Assembly (NCBI RefSeq): GCF_014649015.1
Contig: NZ_BMSF01000009.1
Location: forward strand, 1-64,000
Length of the DNA: 64,000 nt
Reading direction: 5' to 3'
DNA from: Streptomyces narbonensis
GTDB lineage: Bacteria > Actinomycetota > Actinomycetes > Streptomycetales > Streptomycetaceae
Part shown: in pieces, positions 51,094-59,610 of the stretch
Layout: the number at the start of each line of letters is the position of its first letter
Numbering within the stretch: position 1 is the first letter of the stretch
Position numbers and translations under genes: made by a program
Notes under the pieces: generated by a model
What the model saw: the letters and a program-made list of their open reading frames with translations, nothing else
Database searches by the model: none
Told to the model about the DNA's origin: nothing

Positions 51094-52128
51094 TCAGGAG
51101 GAGGCGCGGACGACCAGCTCGGTGGGGAGCATCCGGCGGGGCTGCTCGTCCGGGTCGCCGGGAGCGGCGATCTCCTGGAGGAGCAGGCGCGCCATGGTGC
51201 GGCCCATCTCCTCGATGGGCTGCCGGACGCTCGTGAGCGGCGGGTCCATGTGCCGGGCGACGGCGGAGTCGTCGACGCCGACGAGCGCGACGTCCTCGGG
51301 GACCCGGCGGCCCGCCTCGCGCAGCACGCCGCGTGCCCCGGCGGCCATCACGTCGGAGGCGGCGAAGACGGCGTCGAGGCCGGGCCTGCGGTCGAGGAGT
51401 TCGCGCATGGCGCGCCGGCCGCCCTCCTCGGTGAAGTCGCCGTGGGCGACGAGGCCCTCGTCGGGCGGGAGTCCGGCTTCCGCCAGGCCCTCGCGGTAGC
51501 CGTCGAGGCGGCAGCGGGCCACGTACATGTCGAGGGGTCCGGTGATGGTGGCGACGGAGCGCCGGCCGCGGGCGGCGAGGTGCGCGACGGCGGTCCGCCC
51601 GGCTCCGGTGTTGTCGGAGTCGACGAAGGAGACCCGCTCGTCCTCGCTGCGGCGGCCGTTGAGGACGGCGGGCAGGCCGAGGGCACGGACCTGGTCGGGC
51701 AGCGGGTCGTCGCCGTGCACGGAGACGAGCAGGACGCCGTCGACGCGCTGGGCGGCGAGGTACTGCTCGAAGCGCTGGCGCTCCTGGTCGCTGCGGATCA
51801 GCGTGAGGAGCAACTGCTTGTCGGCGTCGGCTAGTTCGGCGCTGACCCCGCGGATGATGTCAAGGAAGTAGGGCTCGGCGAAGAGCCGGGCCTCGGTCTC
51901 GGGGATGACGAGGGCGACGGCGTCGGTGCGGCTGCCGGCGAGGGCGCGGGCGGCGCGGTTGGGGACGTAGCCGAGTTCGGCGACGGCCTGTTCGACGGCG
52001 GCCTTGGCCTGTTCGCTCACCTTCGGGGAGCCGTTGATGACCCGGGAGACCGTGCCGCGGCCGACGCCGGCCCGGGCCGCGACCTCTTCCAGGGTGGGCC
52101 TGCCGGTCTGCCGTCCGCTCACCGCCAT
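51094..52128 (-). CDS. LacI family transcriptional regulator
   Basis: 344 residues. The N-terminal LacI helix-turn-helix is clear (PTLEEVAARAGVGRGTVSRVINGSPKVSE, in two blocks, then AVAELGYVPNRAARALAGSR hinge). The periplasmic-binding-like core follows (VALVIPETEARLFAEPYFLDIIRGV, DGVLLVSVHGDDPLP, FVDSDNTGAGRTAVAHLAARG, VFAASDVMAAGARGVLREAG, VALVGVDDSAVARHMDPPLT). Ligand probably a sugar, but no transport genes are adjacent. 82 bp separate it from the ABM-fold gene upstream on the same strand. Confidence 0.92.
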   Translation of the reverse strand: MAVSGRQTGRPTLEEVAARAGVGRGTVSRVINGSPKVSEQAKAAVEQAVAELGYVPNRAARALAGSRTDAVALVIPETEARLFAEPYFLDIIRGVSAELADADKQLLLTLIRSDQERQRFEQYLAAQRVDGVLLVSVHGDDPLPDQVRALGLPAVLNGRRSEDERVSFVDSDNTGAGRTAVAHLAARGRRSVATITGPLDMYVARCRLDGYREGLAEAGLPPDEGLVAHGDFTEEGGRRAMRELLDRRPGLDAVFAASDVMAAGARGVLREAGRRVPEDVALVGVDDSAVARHMDPPLTSVRQPIEEMGRTMARLLLQEIAAPGDPDEQPRRMLPTELVVRASS

Positions 52129-52209
52129 GTGCCGGTTCTCCCCTCGGGCCGCCGCACCGCCTGCGTTTCCCGCGAACCTATCAGGCGGGAGGGCGGCGGC
52201 CCGGGGCGC

Positions 52210-52539
52210 TCAGGCCTCGGTCGGGGCGAGTTCGGCCATGGCGCCCCAGCCCTGCTGCGGGACCTCGACGTTGATGATCTCGGGGGTCGTGGCGATGGCT
52301 CCCGCCATGGCGGCGAGGCCGGCGGTGAAGTGGGCCGAGGCTACGTGGGCGGCGCCGGCCTCGGCGTCGGCGAAGGCCTCCAGGAGGACGAAGACGTTCG
52401 GGTCGTCGACGCTGCGGGACCAGTCGAAGAAGAGGTTGCCGGGCTCCTCGCGGGTGGCGCGGGTGAAGTCGGCGACCAGGTCGAGCCAGCGGTCGGCGTG
52501 GTCGGGGCGGGCGGTGAAGCGGACGGCGATGAAGATCAT
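52210..52539 (-). CDS. Putative antibiotic biosynthesis monooxygenase (ABM-fold) protein
   Basis: 109 residues. The short ferredoxin-like alpha/beta fold of YgiN/ABM quinol monooxygenases: IFIAVRFTARPDHADRWLDLV, EEPGNLFFDWSRSVDDPNVF, LLEAFADAEAGAAHVASAHF. Such enzymes oxidise quinols or polyketides without cofactor, or act in haem/quinone detoxification. Substrate unknown. It lies between LacI (82 bp downstream) and IclR (46 bp upstream) genes on the same strand, possibly one transcript. Confidence 0.82.
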   Translation of the reverse strand: MIFIAVRFTARPDHADRWLDLVADFTRATREEPGNLFFDWSRSVDDPNVFVLLEAFADAEAGAAHVASAHFTAGLAAMAGAIATTPEIINVEVPQQGWGAMAELAPTEA

Positions 52540-52584
52540 GCGTCCACTCTGCGGTGGTCCGTCGGACCGGGCCAGCCGGGGCGG

Positions 52585-53349
52585 TCAGGATTCCGGCAGG
52601 GCCGGAAACTCGGGTACGGCTCGGGCGAGGGCCGCCCGGAGCTCGCCCTGGCGCCGCACGAAGTCGGCGGTGGGGAGGGAGACGGAGAGGGCGTGGACGA
52701 TGCCGTCGCCGCGCTCGGGGAGCGCGACGGCGAGGCAGGTGTACGCGAGGTCCGCCTCGCCCACCGAGACGGCGAAGCCCTGGCCGCGCACCCGGGCGGC
52801 CTCGGCTTCGAAGCGTTCGGCGCTGGTGATCGTCCGCTCGGTGAAGCGGGCCATGCCGTGCTCCGCGAGGTAGCGGCGGCGCAGTGGGCGCGGGAGCGCG
52901 GCGAGCAGGGCCTTGCCGTGGGCGGTCGCGTGTGCGCGGTCCTCGGGGCCCGGGGTGAAGGGGTGGGTGGCGTCGGTCACGGGGGCGGTGGTGTCGACGA
53001 CGGTGATCAGTCCGTCGCGGTAGGCGGTGTGGTACGCCTCCGCTCCCGTGGCCCGGCGGAGCCGGCCGAGGAGCTCGCCGGTCCCGGCGCCGAGTCCGTG
53101 GTGGCGCTGGTGGGATCGGTGCAGGACGGGGACGCGCGGGCCGGGGGCGTAGCCCTCGGCGGTGCGGACGAGGTAGCCGCGCGCGAGCAGGGGCCCTGTG
53201 ACGTGGTACACGGTCGAGAGTGCGCAGCCGAGCTTCCGGGCCAGGGTCTTGGCCGCGACGGGCCGGTCGGCGTCGGCGACGGCATCGAGCACGGCGAGGG
53301 CCCGGTCGACGGTCCGGGGGCCGGGGCTCGGGCTGGGGGTGGCGGGCAT
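52585..53349 (-). CDS. IclR family transcriptional regulator
   Basis: 254 residues. N-terminal winged helix (TVDRALAVLDAVADADRPVA, TLARKLGCALSTVYHVTGPL, RGYLVRTAEGY) and C-terminal IclR effector domain (THPFTPGPEDRAHATAHGKALLAAL, GFAVSVGEADLAYTCLAVAL). It probably responds to a small acid. A 24-bp tandem repeat (53361-53493) lies immediately upstream, 11 bp before its start on the promoter side. Divergent from the VanW-like gene. Confidence 0.9.
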   Translation of the reverse strand: MPATPSPSPGPRTVDRALAVLDAVADADRPVAAKTLARKLGCALSTVYHVTGPLLARGYLVRTAEGYAPGPRVPVLHRSHQRHHGLGAGTGELLGRLRRATGAEAYHTAYRDGLITVVDTTAPVTDATHPFTPGPEDRAHATAHGKALLAALPRPLRRRYLAEHGMARFTERTITSAERFEAEAARVRGQGFAVSVGEADLAYTCLAVALPERGDGIVHALSVSLPTADFVRRQGELRAALARAVPEFPALPES

Positions 53350-53360
53350 CGTTCCAGGTT

Positions 53361-53493
53361 AGGGCCTGTCCCGTGCCGTCCCTCAGGGCCTGTCCGGTGC
53401 CGTCCCTCAGGGCCTGTCCGGTGCCGTCCCAAGGGCCTGTCCGGTGCGGCCTGTCCCGTGCCGTCCCTCAGGGCCTGTCCCGTGCCGTCCCTC
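53361..53493. repeat. 24-bp tandem repeat, about 6 copies
   Basis: Unit AGGGCCTGTCCGGTGCCGTC followed by CCTC. Full copies start at 53361, 53385, 53409 and 53470; two partial ones lie between. It occupies the promoter-proximal half of the IclR/VanW gap, starting 12 bp from the IclR start codon. The remaining gap to 53675 contains TTGACA at 53614-53619, a possible -35 element for the VanW-like gene. Confidence 0.85.
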
Positions 53494-53675
53494 CGGGGGC
53501 CGCGGGCGAACCGCGACCCACCCCGGGAGGGCCCCCCGCGGGGCCGTCGGAACACTCCGTACAGGCTCGGGGTCGCTCCGTATCCCCGCAGGTCATCACT
53601 GCTTTATGTGCATTTGACACTCTTTCGGCGTACCGTCGTGGAGATCCCCCCATCCTCGATGCCCCGGGAGAGCGT

Positions 53676-55415
53676 GTGCCCCGCTCCAGGACCGACCATG
53701 CCCCGACGCCCCGTGAGGGGCGCAGTCCGCTCCTCCGGACGGCGGCGATCGCGACGGGTGTGGTCGCCGTCGCCGTGGGCGGCCTGTACGTGGCGGGGCT
53801 CCTCACCGGCGGGGACGACATATCCGCCGGGACGAGCGTCGCCGGCGTGGATGTGGGCGGGATGAGCCGCGCCGAGGCGCGGGCGAAGCTCGCGGCCGAC
53901 GCCCCGGCCGCCTGGAGCGCGCCGATACCCGTCCAGGTCGGCGACCGCGAGACCACGGTCTCCCCCGCCGCCGCCGGCCTGACCGTGGACGTGGAGAAGA
54001 CCGCCGACCTGGCGGCCGACCCGTCCCGCGATCCCGTGACCGTCATCGGGCGCCTCTTCTCGTCGGGCGAGCGGGAGATCCGGCCGGTGTTCGCCTACGA
54101 CGAGGCCAAGGCGAAGGCCGCCGTCGCCGAGCTGGCCGAGAAGAACGACCGGAAGGTCCGTGAGGGCTCCGTCTCCTTCCGCTCGGGCGAGGCCGTCGCC
54201 ACCCGTGCGGTGACCGGTCAGAAGCTGGAGACCGGACGTGCCGCCGAGACCCTGCGCGCGGCCTACCCCGCCGCCTCCGGCGCCACGCCCGTGACCCTCC
54301 CCGTCACGCTCACCGAGCCGAAGCTGGGCGACTCCGAGGTCACCCGATTCCTCGACACGTACGCGAAGCCCGCCGTCTCCGGGCCGGTGACGCTCACCGC
54401 CGGCACCGAGCAGCTGCGGATCTCCGCCGCCACTCTCGGCGACCACCTCTCCGTGAAGTCCGAGAACGGCAGGCTCAGCGCCGTCCTCGACGCCGAGGCC
54501 CTGCTCCGCGACCCCGACGTCGCCGAGCCCCTCGCCTCCATGACGGGCGCCCCGGTCGAGGCGACCCTCGGGGTGCGGGACGGCAAGGTCGTCGTCGAGT
54601 CGGAGGGCAGGCCGGGGCAGGAGGTCACCGCGAAGGCGCTGGGCGACGCCGTGCGCCCGCTGCTCTCCAAGGACGGCGCCGCGGCCCGTACGGCCACGGT
54701 GGCCACCAAGGTCACGCAGCCCCACCTGACCGCCGACTCACTGGCCCGCCTCGGCATCACCGAGCAGATGTCGACCTTCACCGTGAACTTCCCCACCGCG
54801 CCCTACCGGACGACGAACATCGGCCGGGCCGCCGAGCTCATCAACGGCTCGGTCGTGCAGCCCGGCGAGGTGTGGAGCTTCAACAAGACGGTCGGCGAGC
54901 GCACCCCGGACAACGGCTTCGTGGACGGCACGATGATCCTCGACGGCCAGTACCGCTCCGCGCCGGGCGGCGGCGTGTCCGCCATGGCCACCACCGTCTA
55001 CAACGCGATGTTCTTCGCCGGCGTGAAGCCCGTCGAGTACGGCGCCCACTCCTTCTACATCGAGCGCTACCCGGCCGGCCGCGAGGCCACCGTCGCCTGG
55101 GGCAGCCTGGACCTGAAGTTCCGCAACGACTCCGGCAAGCCGATCTACATCAAGGCCGGCGCGACGGACTCCTCGGTCACCGTGAGCTTCCTCGGGACGA
55201 AGAAGTACGACTCCGTCGAGGCGGTGGAGGGTCAGCGCACCAACGAGACGGAGCCCACGAAGCGCGAGGGCACCGGCGAGGCCTGTGTGCCGCAGCCGCC
55301 CCTGGAGGGCTTCGACATCTCGGTGGACCGGGTCTTCAAGGACGGCGGCGCCGAGGTGAAGCGCGAGACCTTCAAGACGCACTACACCCCGCGTGACGAG
55401 GTCACGTGCAAGTGA
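53676..55415 (+). CDS. VanW family membrane-anchored cell-wall protein
   Basis: 579 residues from GTG 53676 with GGGAGAG upstream; the frame is open further left through the 24-bp repeats, which is meaningless sequence. One N-terminal membrane helix (AAIATGVVAVAVGGLYVAGLL) precedes two YoaR/PG-binding-4 type domains (SAGTSVAGVDVGGMSRAEAR, and a repeat of similar layout near residue 200-330). The VanW domain follows (TNIGRAAELINGSVVQPGEVWSFNKTVGER, GGGVSAMATTVYNAMFFAG, HSFYIERYPAGREATVAWG). Located outside the membrane; VanW proteins are linked to glycopeptide-resistance loci and cell-wall assembly but their activity is unproven. The C-terminus has two Cys (EACVPQP, EVTCK). Confidence 0.88.
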   Translation: MPRSRTDHAPTPREGRSPLLRTAAIATGVVAVAVGGLYVAGLLTGGDDISAGTSVAGVDVGGMSRAEARAKLAADAPAAWSAPIPVQVGDRETTVSPAAAGLTVDVEKTADLAADPSRDPVTVIGRLFSSGEREIRPVFAYDEAKAKAAVAELAEKNDRKVREGSVSFRSGEAVATRAVTGQKLETGRAAETLRAAYPAASGATPVTLPVTLTEPKLGDSEVTRFLDTYAKPAVSGPVTLTAGTEQLRISAATLGDHLSVKSENGRLSAVLDAEALLRDPDVAEPLASMTGAPVEATLGVRDGKVVVESEGRPGQEVTAKALGDAVRPLLSKDGAAARTATVATKVTQPHLTADSLARLGITEQMSTFTVNFPTAPYRTTNIGRAAELINGSVVQPGEVWSFNKTVGERTPDNGFVDGTMILDGQYRSAPGGGVSAMATTVYNAMFFAGVKPVEYGAHSFYIERYPAGREATVAWGSLDLKFRNDSGKPIYIKAGATDSSVTVSFLGTKKYDSVEAVEGQRTNETEPTKREGTGEACVPQPPLEGFDISVDRVFKDGGAEVKRETFKTHYTPRDEVTCK

Positions 55416-55554
55416 GGTCCTGGGACAGGAGCTGACGGAAGGGTGTCTTCCCCCACGGTCCGGGCATGACTCCGGAGCGCGGCCCGTCAGGGAGCGGACG
55501 GGTCCTGCCCGCCGGCCCCCGGTCGGGCCCGCCCCGACCCGCCGGAGGCACGCC

Positions 55555-56595
55555 TTGGCCCAGCGCAGCGACCCCAGCGACCTCTTCACGCGGCTTCTCG
55601 ACGACGGCGTGCGCGCGGGTGTGTACCCCGGCGCCGTGTGGGCCGTGGGCGATGCCCGTACCACCCTCTTCGAGGGGGCGGTCGGGGCGCTCGATCCCGC
55701 GCGGCCGGACGGGCCGATGCGCCGGGACACGCTCTTCGACGTCGCGAGCCTGACCAAGATCCTCGCGGTCTGGTCCGTGGTGGGCACCCTCGTCGACGCG
55801 GGGAAGCTGGAGCCGGAGGCGCCGCTCGGCGCGTACTGGCCGGAGGCCGCGGGGCGGCCCCTCGCCGGCGTCACGGCCCTCAACCTCCTCACCCACACCG
55901 CCGGGCTGCCGCTGCGCGCCAATCTGCGGCCGCTGTACGGCTCCGACCCGCAGGACGTCCGGGACGGGGTCCTCGCCGAACCGCTGCGGCACCGCCCCGG
56001 GGAGGCCGTCGCGTACACCGACCGGGCGGCGCTGATCCTCGGCTACCTCGCCGAGCACCTCACGCGCCGCTCGCTGACCCGGCTCGCCGGGGACCGGGTC
56101 TGGACGCCGCTCGGCATGACGGAGACGCGGTACGGTCCCCTGTCCGCCGGGGACGTGGAGCGGTGCGCGCCCACCGAGTACGACGAGGAGAGCGCCGCCC
56201 CGCTCCGGGGGACCGTGCACGACTTCTCGGCCCGGCTGCTCGGCGGCGCCTGCGGGATCGCGGGGGTCTTCACCACCGCCGGCGACATCGGCCTGTTCCT
56301 GCGCCACGTCCTCGCACCGGTGCCCGGCACCTTCTCCGCCGACTGGACCGCGGCCTCGCTCCGGGTCCGCACGGGCCCGCTCACCCCGCCGCGCGGGCTC
56401 TTCTGGCACCCTGCGCCGGGCACGGACCCCGTGGACGACGTCTGGGCGCACTTCGGCTTCACGGGCACGGGCCTGTGGGTCTCGCCCGCGCGCGGGCGCT
56501 GGGCGGTACTCCTCACGAACCGCCTGTACTTCACCCGGGACCCCGGTCCGCTGGCCCGCGTCCGTGACGTCTTCCGGACCCTCGCCTTCCCGTGA
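55555..56595 (+). CDS. Serine hydrolase, class C beta-lactamase/DD-peptidase fold
   Basis: 346 residues from TTG 55555, chosen because GGAGG lies 7 bp upstream and no ATG/GTG fits. The SxxK nucleophile is in FDVASLTKILAVW (near residue 65), the Tyr motif in YTDRAALILGYLAEH, and LLTHTAGLPLR marks the family. The C-terminal HxG-type strand is in VWAHFGFTGTGLWVSPA. No signal peptide is obvious after this start, so it may be cytoplasmic, like many Streptomyces esterase/beta-lactamase-fold proteins. Reaction unknown. 139 bp after the VanW-like gene. Confidence 0.82.
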   Translation: MAQRSDPSDLFTRLLDDGVRAGVYPGAVWAVGDARTTLFEGAVGALDPARPDGPMRRDTLFDVASLTKILAVWSVVGTLVDAGKLEPEAPLGAYWPEAAGRPLAGVTALNLLTHTAGLPLRANLRPLYGSDPQDVRDGVLAEPLRHRPGEAVAYTDRAALILGYLAEHLTRRSLTRLAGDRVWTPLGMTETRYGPLSAGDVERCAPTEYDEESAAPLRGTVHDFSARLLGGACGIAGVFTTAGDIGLFLRHVLAPVPGTFSADWTAASLRVRTGPLTPPRGLFWHPAPGTDPVDDVWAHFGFTGTGLWVSPARGRWAVLLTNRLYFTRDPGPLARVRDVFRTLAFP

Positions 56596-56769
56596 CGGCC
56601 GGGCCCGGCCCGGCCGGGCGGTGACCAGCCCGTGGAACGGCCGTGCTCGTACGCCGGGACTCTGCGAGCCTGCTCCTCGCGGGCCGGGCGTGTGATGCGC
56701 CACCCCTCTGAAGCCTCGCGCGGACCTGGGGTTACCATATGAGCGCCGCCTAGCTCGAAAGATAAACTT

Positions 56770-58215
56770 GTGACTGTCAATGACGACTCGTTCACCAGCT
56801 GGAAGAACCGCGAGGAGATCGCGGAGTCGATGATCCCGATCATCGGGAAGCTGCACCGGGAGCAGGACGTCACCGTCCTGGTCCACAGCCGCTCCCTGGT
56901 GAACAAGTCGGTGGTCAGCATCCTCAAGACCCACCGCTTCGCCCGGCAGATCGACGGCGAGGAGCTCTCGGTCACCGAGACGCTCCCCTTCCTCCAGACG
57001 CTCACGACCCTCGACCTGGGCCCGTGCCAGATCGACATCGGCGTGCTGGCCGCGGACTACAAGACCGACGACCGCGGTCTCTCCGTCGCCGAGTTCACGG
57101 CCGAGGCCGTCGCCGGCGCCATCGGTGAGAACAAGATCGAGCGCCGCGACGGACGCGACGTCGTCCTCTACGGCTTCGGCCGCATCGGCCGCCTCGTCGC
57201 CCGCCTCCTCATCGAGAAGGCCGGCTCCGGCAACGGTCTGCGCCTGCGCGCGATCGTCGTCCGCGGCGGTGGCGAGCAGGATCTCGTGAAGCGCGCCTCG
57301 CTGCTGCGCCGCGACTCGATCCACGGCCAGTTCCAGGGCACGATCACGGTCGACGAGGCGAACAGCACGATCGTCGCCAACGGCAACACGATCAAGGTGA
57401 TCTACGCCAACGACCCCTCCGAGGTCGACTACACGGCGTACGGCATCGACAACGCCATCCTCATCGACAACACCGGCAAGTGGCGCGACCGCGAGGGCCT
57501 CTCCAAGCACCTGCGCCCCGGCATCGACAAGGTCGTCCTCACCGCGCCCGGCAAGGGCGACGTGCCCAACATCGTGCACGGTGTGAACCACGACACGGTC
57601 AAGCCGGACGAGAAGATCCTGTCCTGCGCCTCCTGCACGACCAACGCGATCGTCCCGCCGCTGAAGGCGATGGACGACGAGTACGGCGTGCTCCGCGGCC
57701 ACGTCGAGACGGTCCACTCGTTCACGAACGACCAGAACCTGCTCGACAACTACCACAAGGCCGACCGTCGCGGCCGCTCCGCGCCGCTCAACATGGTGAT
57801 CACCGAGACCGGTGCCGCCTCGGCCGTCGCCAAGGCTCTGCCGGACCTCAAGGCCCCCATCACCGGCAGCTCGATCCGCGTCCCCGTCCCGGACGTCTCG
57901 ATCGCCATCCTGAGCCTGCGCCTGGGCCGCGAGACCACCCGCGACGAGGTCCTCGAGTACCTCCGCGACGTCTCGCTGCACTCTCCGCTGAAGCGCCAGA
58001 TCGACTTCACCACGGCCCCCGACGCCGTCTCCATGGACTTCGTCGGCTCGCGCCACGCGTCCATCGTCGACGCCGGTGCGACCAAGGTCGACGGCGACAA
58101 CGCGATCCTCTACCTCTGGTACGACAACGAGTTCGGCTACTCGTGCCAGGTCATCCGGGTCGTCCAGCACGTCTCCGGCGTGGAGTACCCGACCTTCCCG
58201 GTTCCGGCGGTCTGA
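56770..58215 (+). CDS. gap: Glyceraldehyde-3-phosphate dehydrogenase, long form with N-terminal extension
   Basis: 481 residues against about 335 for the usual enzyme. Residues 130-481 are a complete GAPDH: VVLYGFGRIGRLVARLLIEK (NAD-binding), the active site KILSCASCTTNAIVPPLK with catalytic Cys, and WYDNEFGYSCQVIRVV at the C-terminus. The first ~130 residues (SWKNREEIAESMIPIIGKLH, VHSRSLVNKSVVSILKTHRF) form an added domain found in a distinct actinobacterial GAPDH class of unclear role. GTG start at 56770 with GAAAG about 8-12 bp upstream. It interconverts G3P and 1,3-bisphosphoglycerate. Cofactor preference unknown. A 16-18-bp hairpin terminates it. Confidence 0.9.
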   Translation: MTVNDDSFTSWKNREEIAESMIPIIGKLHREQDVTVLVHSRSLVNKSVVSILKTHRFARQIDGEELSVTETLPFLQTLTTLDLGPCQIDIGVLAADYKTDDRGLSVAEFTAEAVAGAIGENKIERRDGRDVVLYGFGRIGRLVARLLIEKAGSGNGLRLRAIVVRGGGEQDLVKRASLLRRDSIHGQFQGTITVDEANSTIVANGNTIKVIYANDPSEVDYTAYGIDNAILIDNTGKWRDREGLSKHLRPGIDKVVLTAPGKGDVPNIVHGVNHDTVKPDEKILSCASCTTNAIVPPLKAMDDEYGVLRGHVETVHSFTNDQNLLDNYHKADRRGRSAPLNMVITETGAASAVAKALPDLKAPITGSSIRVPVPDVSIAILSLRLGRETTRDEVLEYLRDVSLHSPLKRQIDFTTAPDAVSMDFVGSRHASIVDAGATKVDGDNAILYLWYDNEFGYSCQVIRVVQHVSGVEYPTFPVPAV

Positions 58216-58237
58216 TCCCCCGGCACCGACAGCACGA

Positions 58238-58277
58238 CGGCGCGCCGCACTCCCCGCGTGGGGGGTGCGGCGCGCCG
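58238..58277 (+). terminator. Terminator of the GAPDH gene
   Basis: Arms CGGCGCGCCGCACTCCCC / GGGGGGTGCGGCGCGCCG pair with a single mismatch around loop GCGT and are followed by CGTTTCC. It separates the GAPDH transcript from the riboswitch leader. Confidence 0.85.
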
Positions 58278-58296
58278 CGTTTCCGTCGGGCGGGTA

Positions 58297-58396
58297 GCAT
58301 CGTGCCCGCCGCGACTGGCGAAGGTGGATCACCACCGGGGAGCGGCAGTTGGCCCCGCTCTTCCCGCGTACGCGTCGACCGCCTGGGCGCCTGCGT
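58297..58396 (+). ncRNA. ZTP (pfl) riboswitch
   Basis: The diagnostic conserved blocks of the pfl/ZTP riboswitch are present: GACTGGCGAA at 58313-58322, CCACCGGGGAGCG at 58332-58344 and CCGCCTGGGCGCC at 58379-58391, with a variable hairpin between. It lies in the leader of an AICAR formyltransferase gene, a classic target: the aptamer binds ZTP/ZMP, which build up when 10-formyl-tetrahydrofolate is short, and turns the gene on. Only about 35 bp and a ribosome-binding site separate it from the start codon. End positions are approximate. Confidence 0.88.
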
Positions 58397-58429
58397 CAGT
58401 GATGTCCCGCTGACCCAGGAGGTCTTGAG

Positions 58430-59587
58430 ATGGAACTGCGTTACGGCATCAATCCCCAGCAGCTGGTGGCGACCGCCTTGCCGGTGGAGTCCGGGAGGCG
58501 ACCGGTCCGGGTGCTGAACGGCAGCCCGTCCTACATCAACCTCCTCGACGCGCTGAACAGTTGGCAGCTCGTACGGGACGCGGACCGCGTCCTGGGCCGG
58601 CCGGCCGCCGCCTCCTTCAAGCACGTCTCGCCGGCCGGCGCGGCCGTGGCAGGGCCGGTCGACGAGGTGACCGCCGAGGCGTACGGCGTCGACCGGGCCC
58701 GCGTCGGGACGCTCACCAGCGCCTACCTGCGGGCGCGGGACGCCGACCCGAAGTCGTCCTACGGCGACTTCGCCGCCGTCTCGCAACCGGTCGACGCCGA
58801 GCTCGCCGAGGTGCTGGCCCGGGTGGTCTGCGACGGCGTCATCGCCCCCGGCTTCGCTCCCGGCACCGTCGGGATCCTCAGCCGGAAGAAGAGCGGCCGT
58901 TTCCTGGTCATGGAGGCCGACGAGACCTTCACCCCGCCGGGTCAGGAGGCCCGGGAGGTGTTCGGCCTGCGGCTGACGCAGCAGCGCGACGACGTGCCGC
59001 TCTCCCCCGCCCTCCTGGACGACGTCGTCTGCGGCGCACTCGACGCCTCGGCCACGGAGGACCTGCTCCTCGGACTCGCGGTGCTGCGCCACACCCAGTC
59101 CAACTCGGTCTGCTACGTGCGCGGCGGGGCGACGCTGGGGATCGGCGCCGGGCAGCAGTCCCGGGTGGACTGCACCCGCCTGGCGGGCGCGAAGACCGAC
59201 ACGTGGTGGCTGCGCCGCCACCCCGCCGTCCGCGCGCTCGCCTTCCGGCCCGGCGTCCGCCGCCAGGACCGGATCAACTGGCGGATCCGGTTCGTCGAGG
59301 GCGATCTCACCCCGGACGAGCGCGCGCGCCTGTCCGGGGTCCTGTCCGTGCCCGCCCCCGACCTGACCGACGAGCAGCGCGCCGAGTGGCTGGCGGAGCT
59401 GACCGGGGTGGCGTTCGCCTCGGACGGCGCACTGCCCTTCCGTGACAACGTCGACCACGTGCACCGGCACGGAGTCGGCTTCATCGCCGAACCCGGCGGG
59501 TCGATCCGCTCCGACGACGTGGAGGACGCCTGCCGCGAACACGGCATCACGCTCGCGCGCACCGGACTGCGGCTCTTCCACCACTGA
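58430..59587 (+). CDS. Stand-alone AICAR formyltransferase (purine biosynthesis)
   Basis: 385 residues, ATG with AGGAGG upstream. It is homologous to the C-terminal AICARFT half of PurH: ELRYGINPQQ, ASFKHVSPAGAAVA with the catalytic Lys-His pair, LTSAYLRARDADPKSSYGDFAA, HTQSNSVCYVRGGATLGIGAGQQSRVDC. The IMP-cyclohydrolase half of bifunctional PurH is absent. It transfers a formyl group from 10-formyl-THF to AICAR (ZMP). It is switched by the ZTP riboswitch just upstream, giving a backup supply when folate is limiting. 345 bp of leader and terminator separate it from the GAPDH stop; convergent with GH8. Confidence 0.9.
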   Translation: MELRYGINPQQLVATALPVESGRRPVRVLNGSPSYINLLDALNSWQLVRDADRVLGRPAAASFKHVSPAGAAVAGPVDEVTAEAYGVDRARVGTLTSAYLRARDADPKSSYGDFAAVSQPVDAELAEVLARVVCDGVIAPGFAPGTVGILSRKKSGRFLVMEADETFTPPGQEAREVFGLRLTQQRDDVPLSPALLDDVVCGALDASATEDLLLGLAVLRHTQSNSVCYVRGGATLGIGAGQQSRVDCTRLAGAKTDTWWLRRHPAVRALAFRPGVRRQDRINWRIRFVEGDLTPDERARLSGVLSVPAPDLTDEQRAEWLAELTGVAFASDGALPFRDNVDHVHRHGVGFIAEPGGSIRSDDVEDACREHGITLARTGLRLFHH

Positions 59588-59610
59588 TCGGCGCCGCATC
59601 CCCTACGGCT

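Noticed and set aside
53220..53675. Upstream extension of the VanW-like protein through the 24-bp repeats
   Set aside because: It encodes repeated RACPVPSL-type peptides from the tandem repeat, overlapping the IclR gene; a good ribosome-binding site exists at the GTG at 53676.
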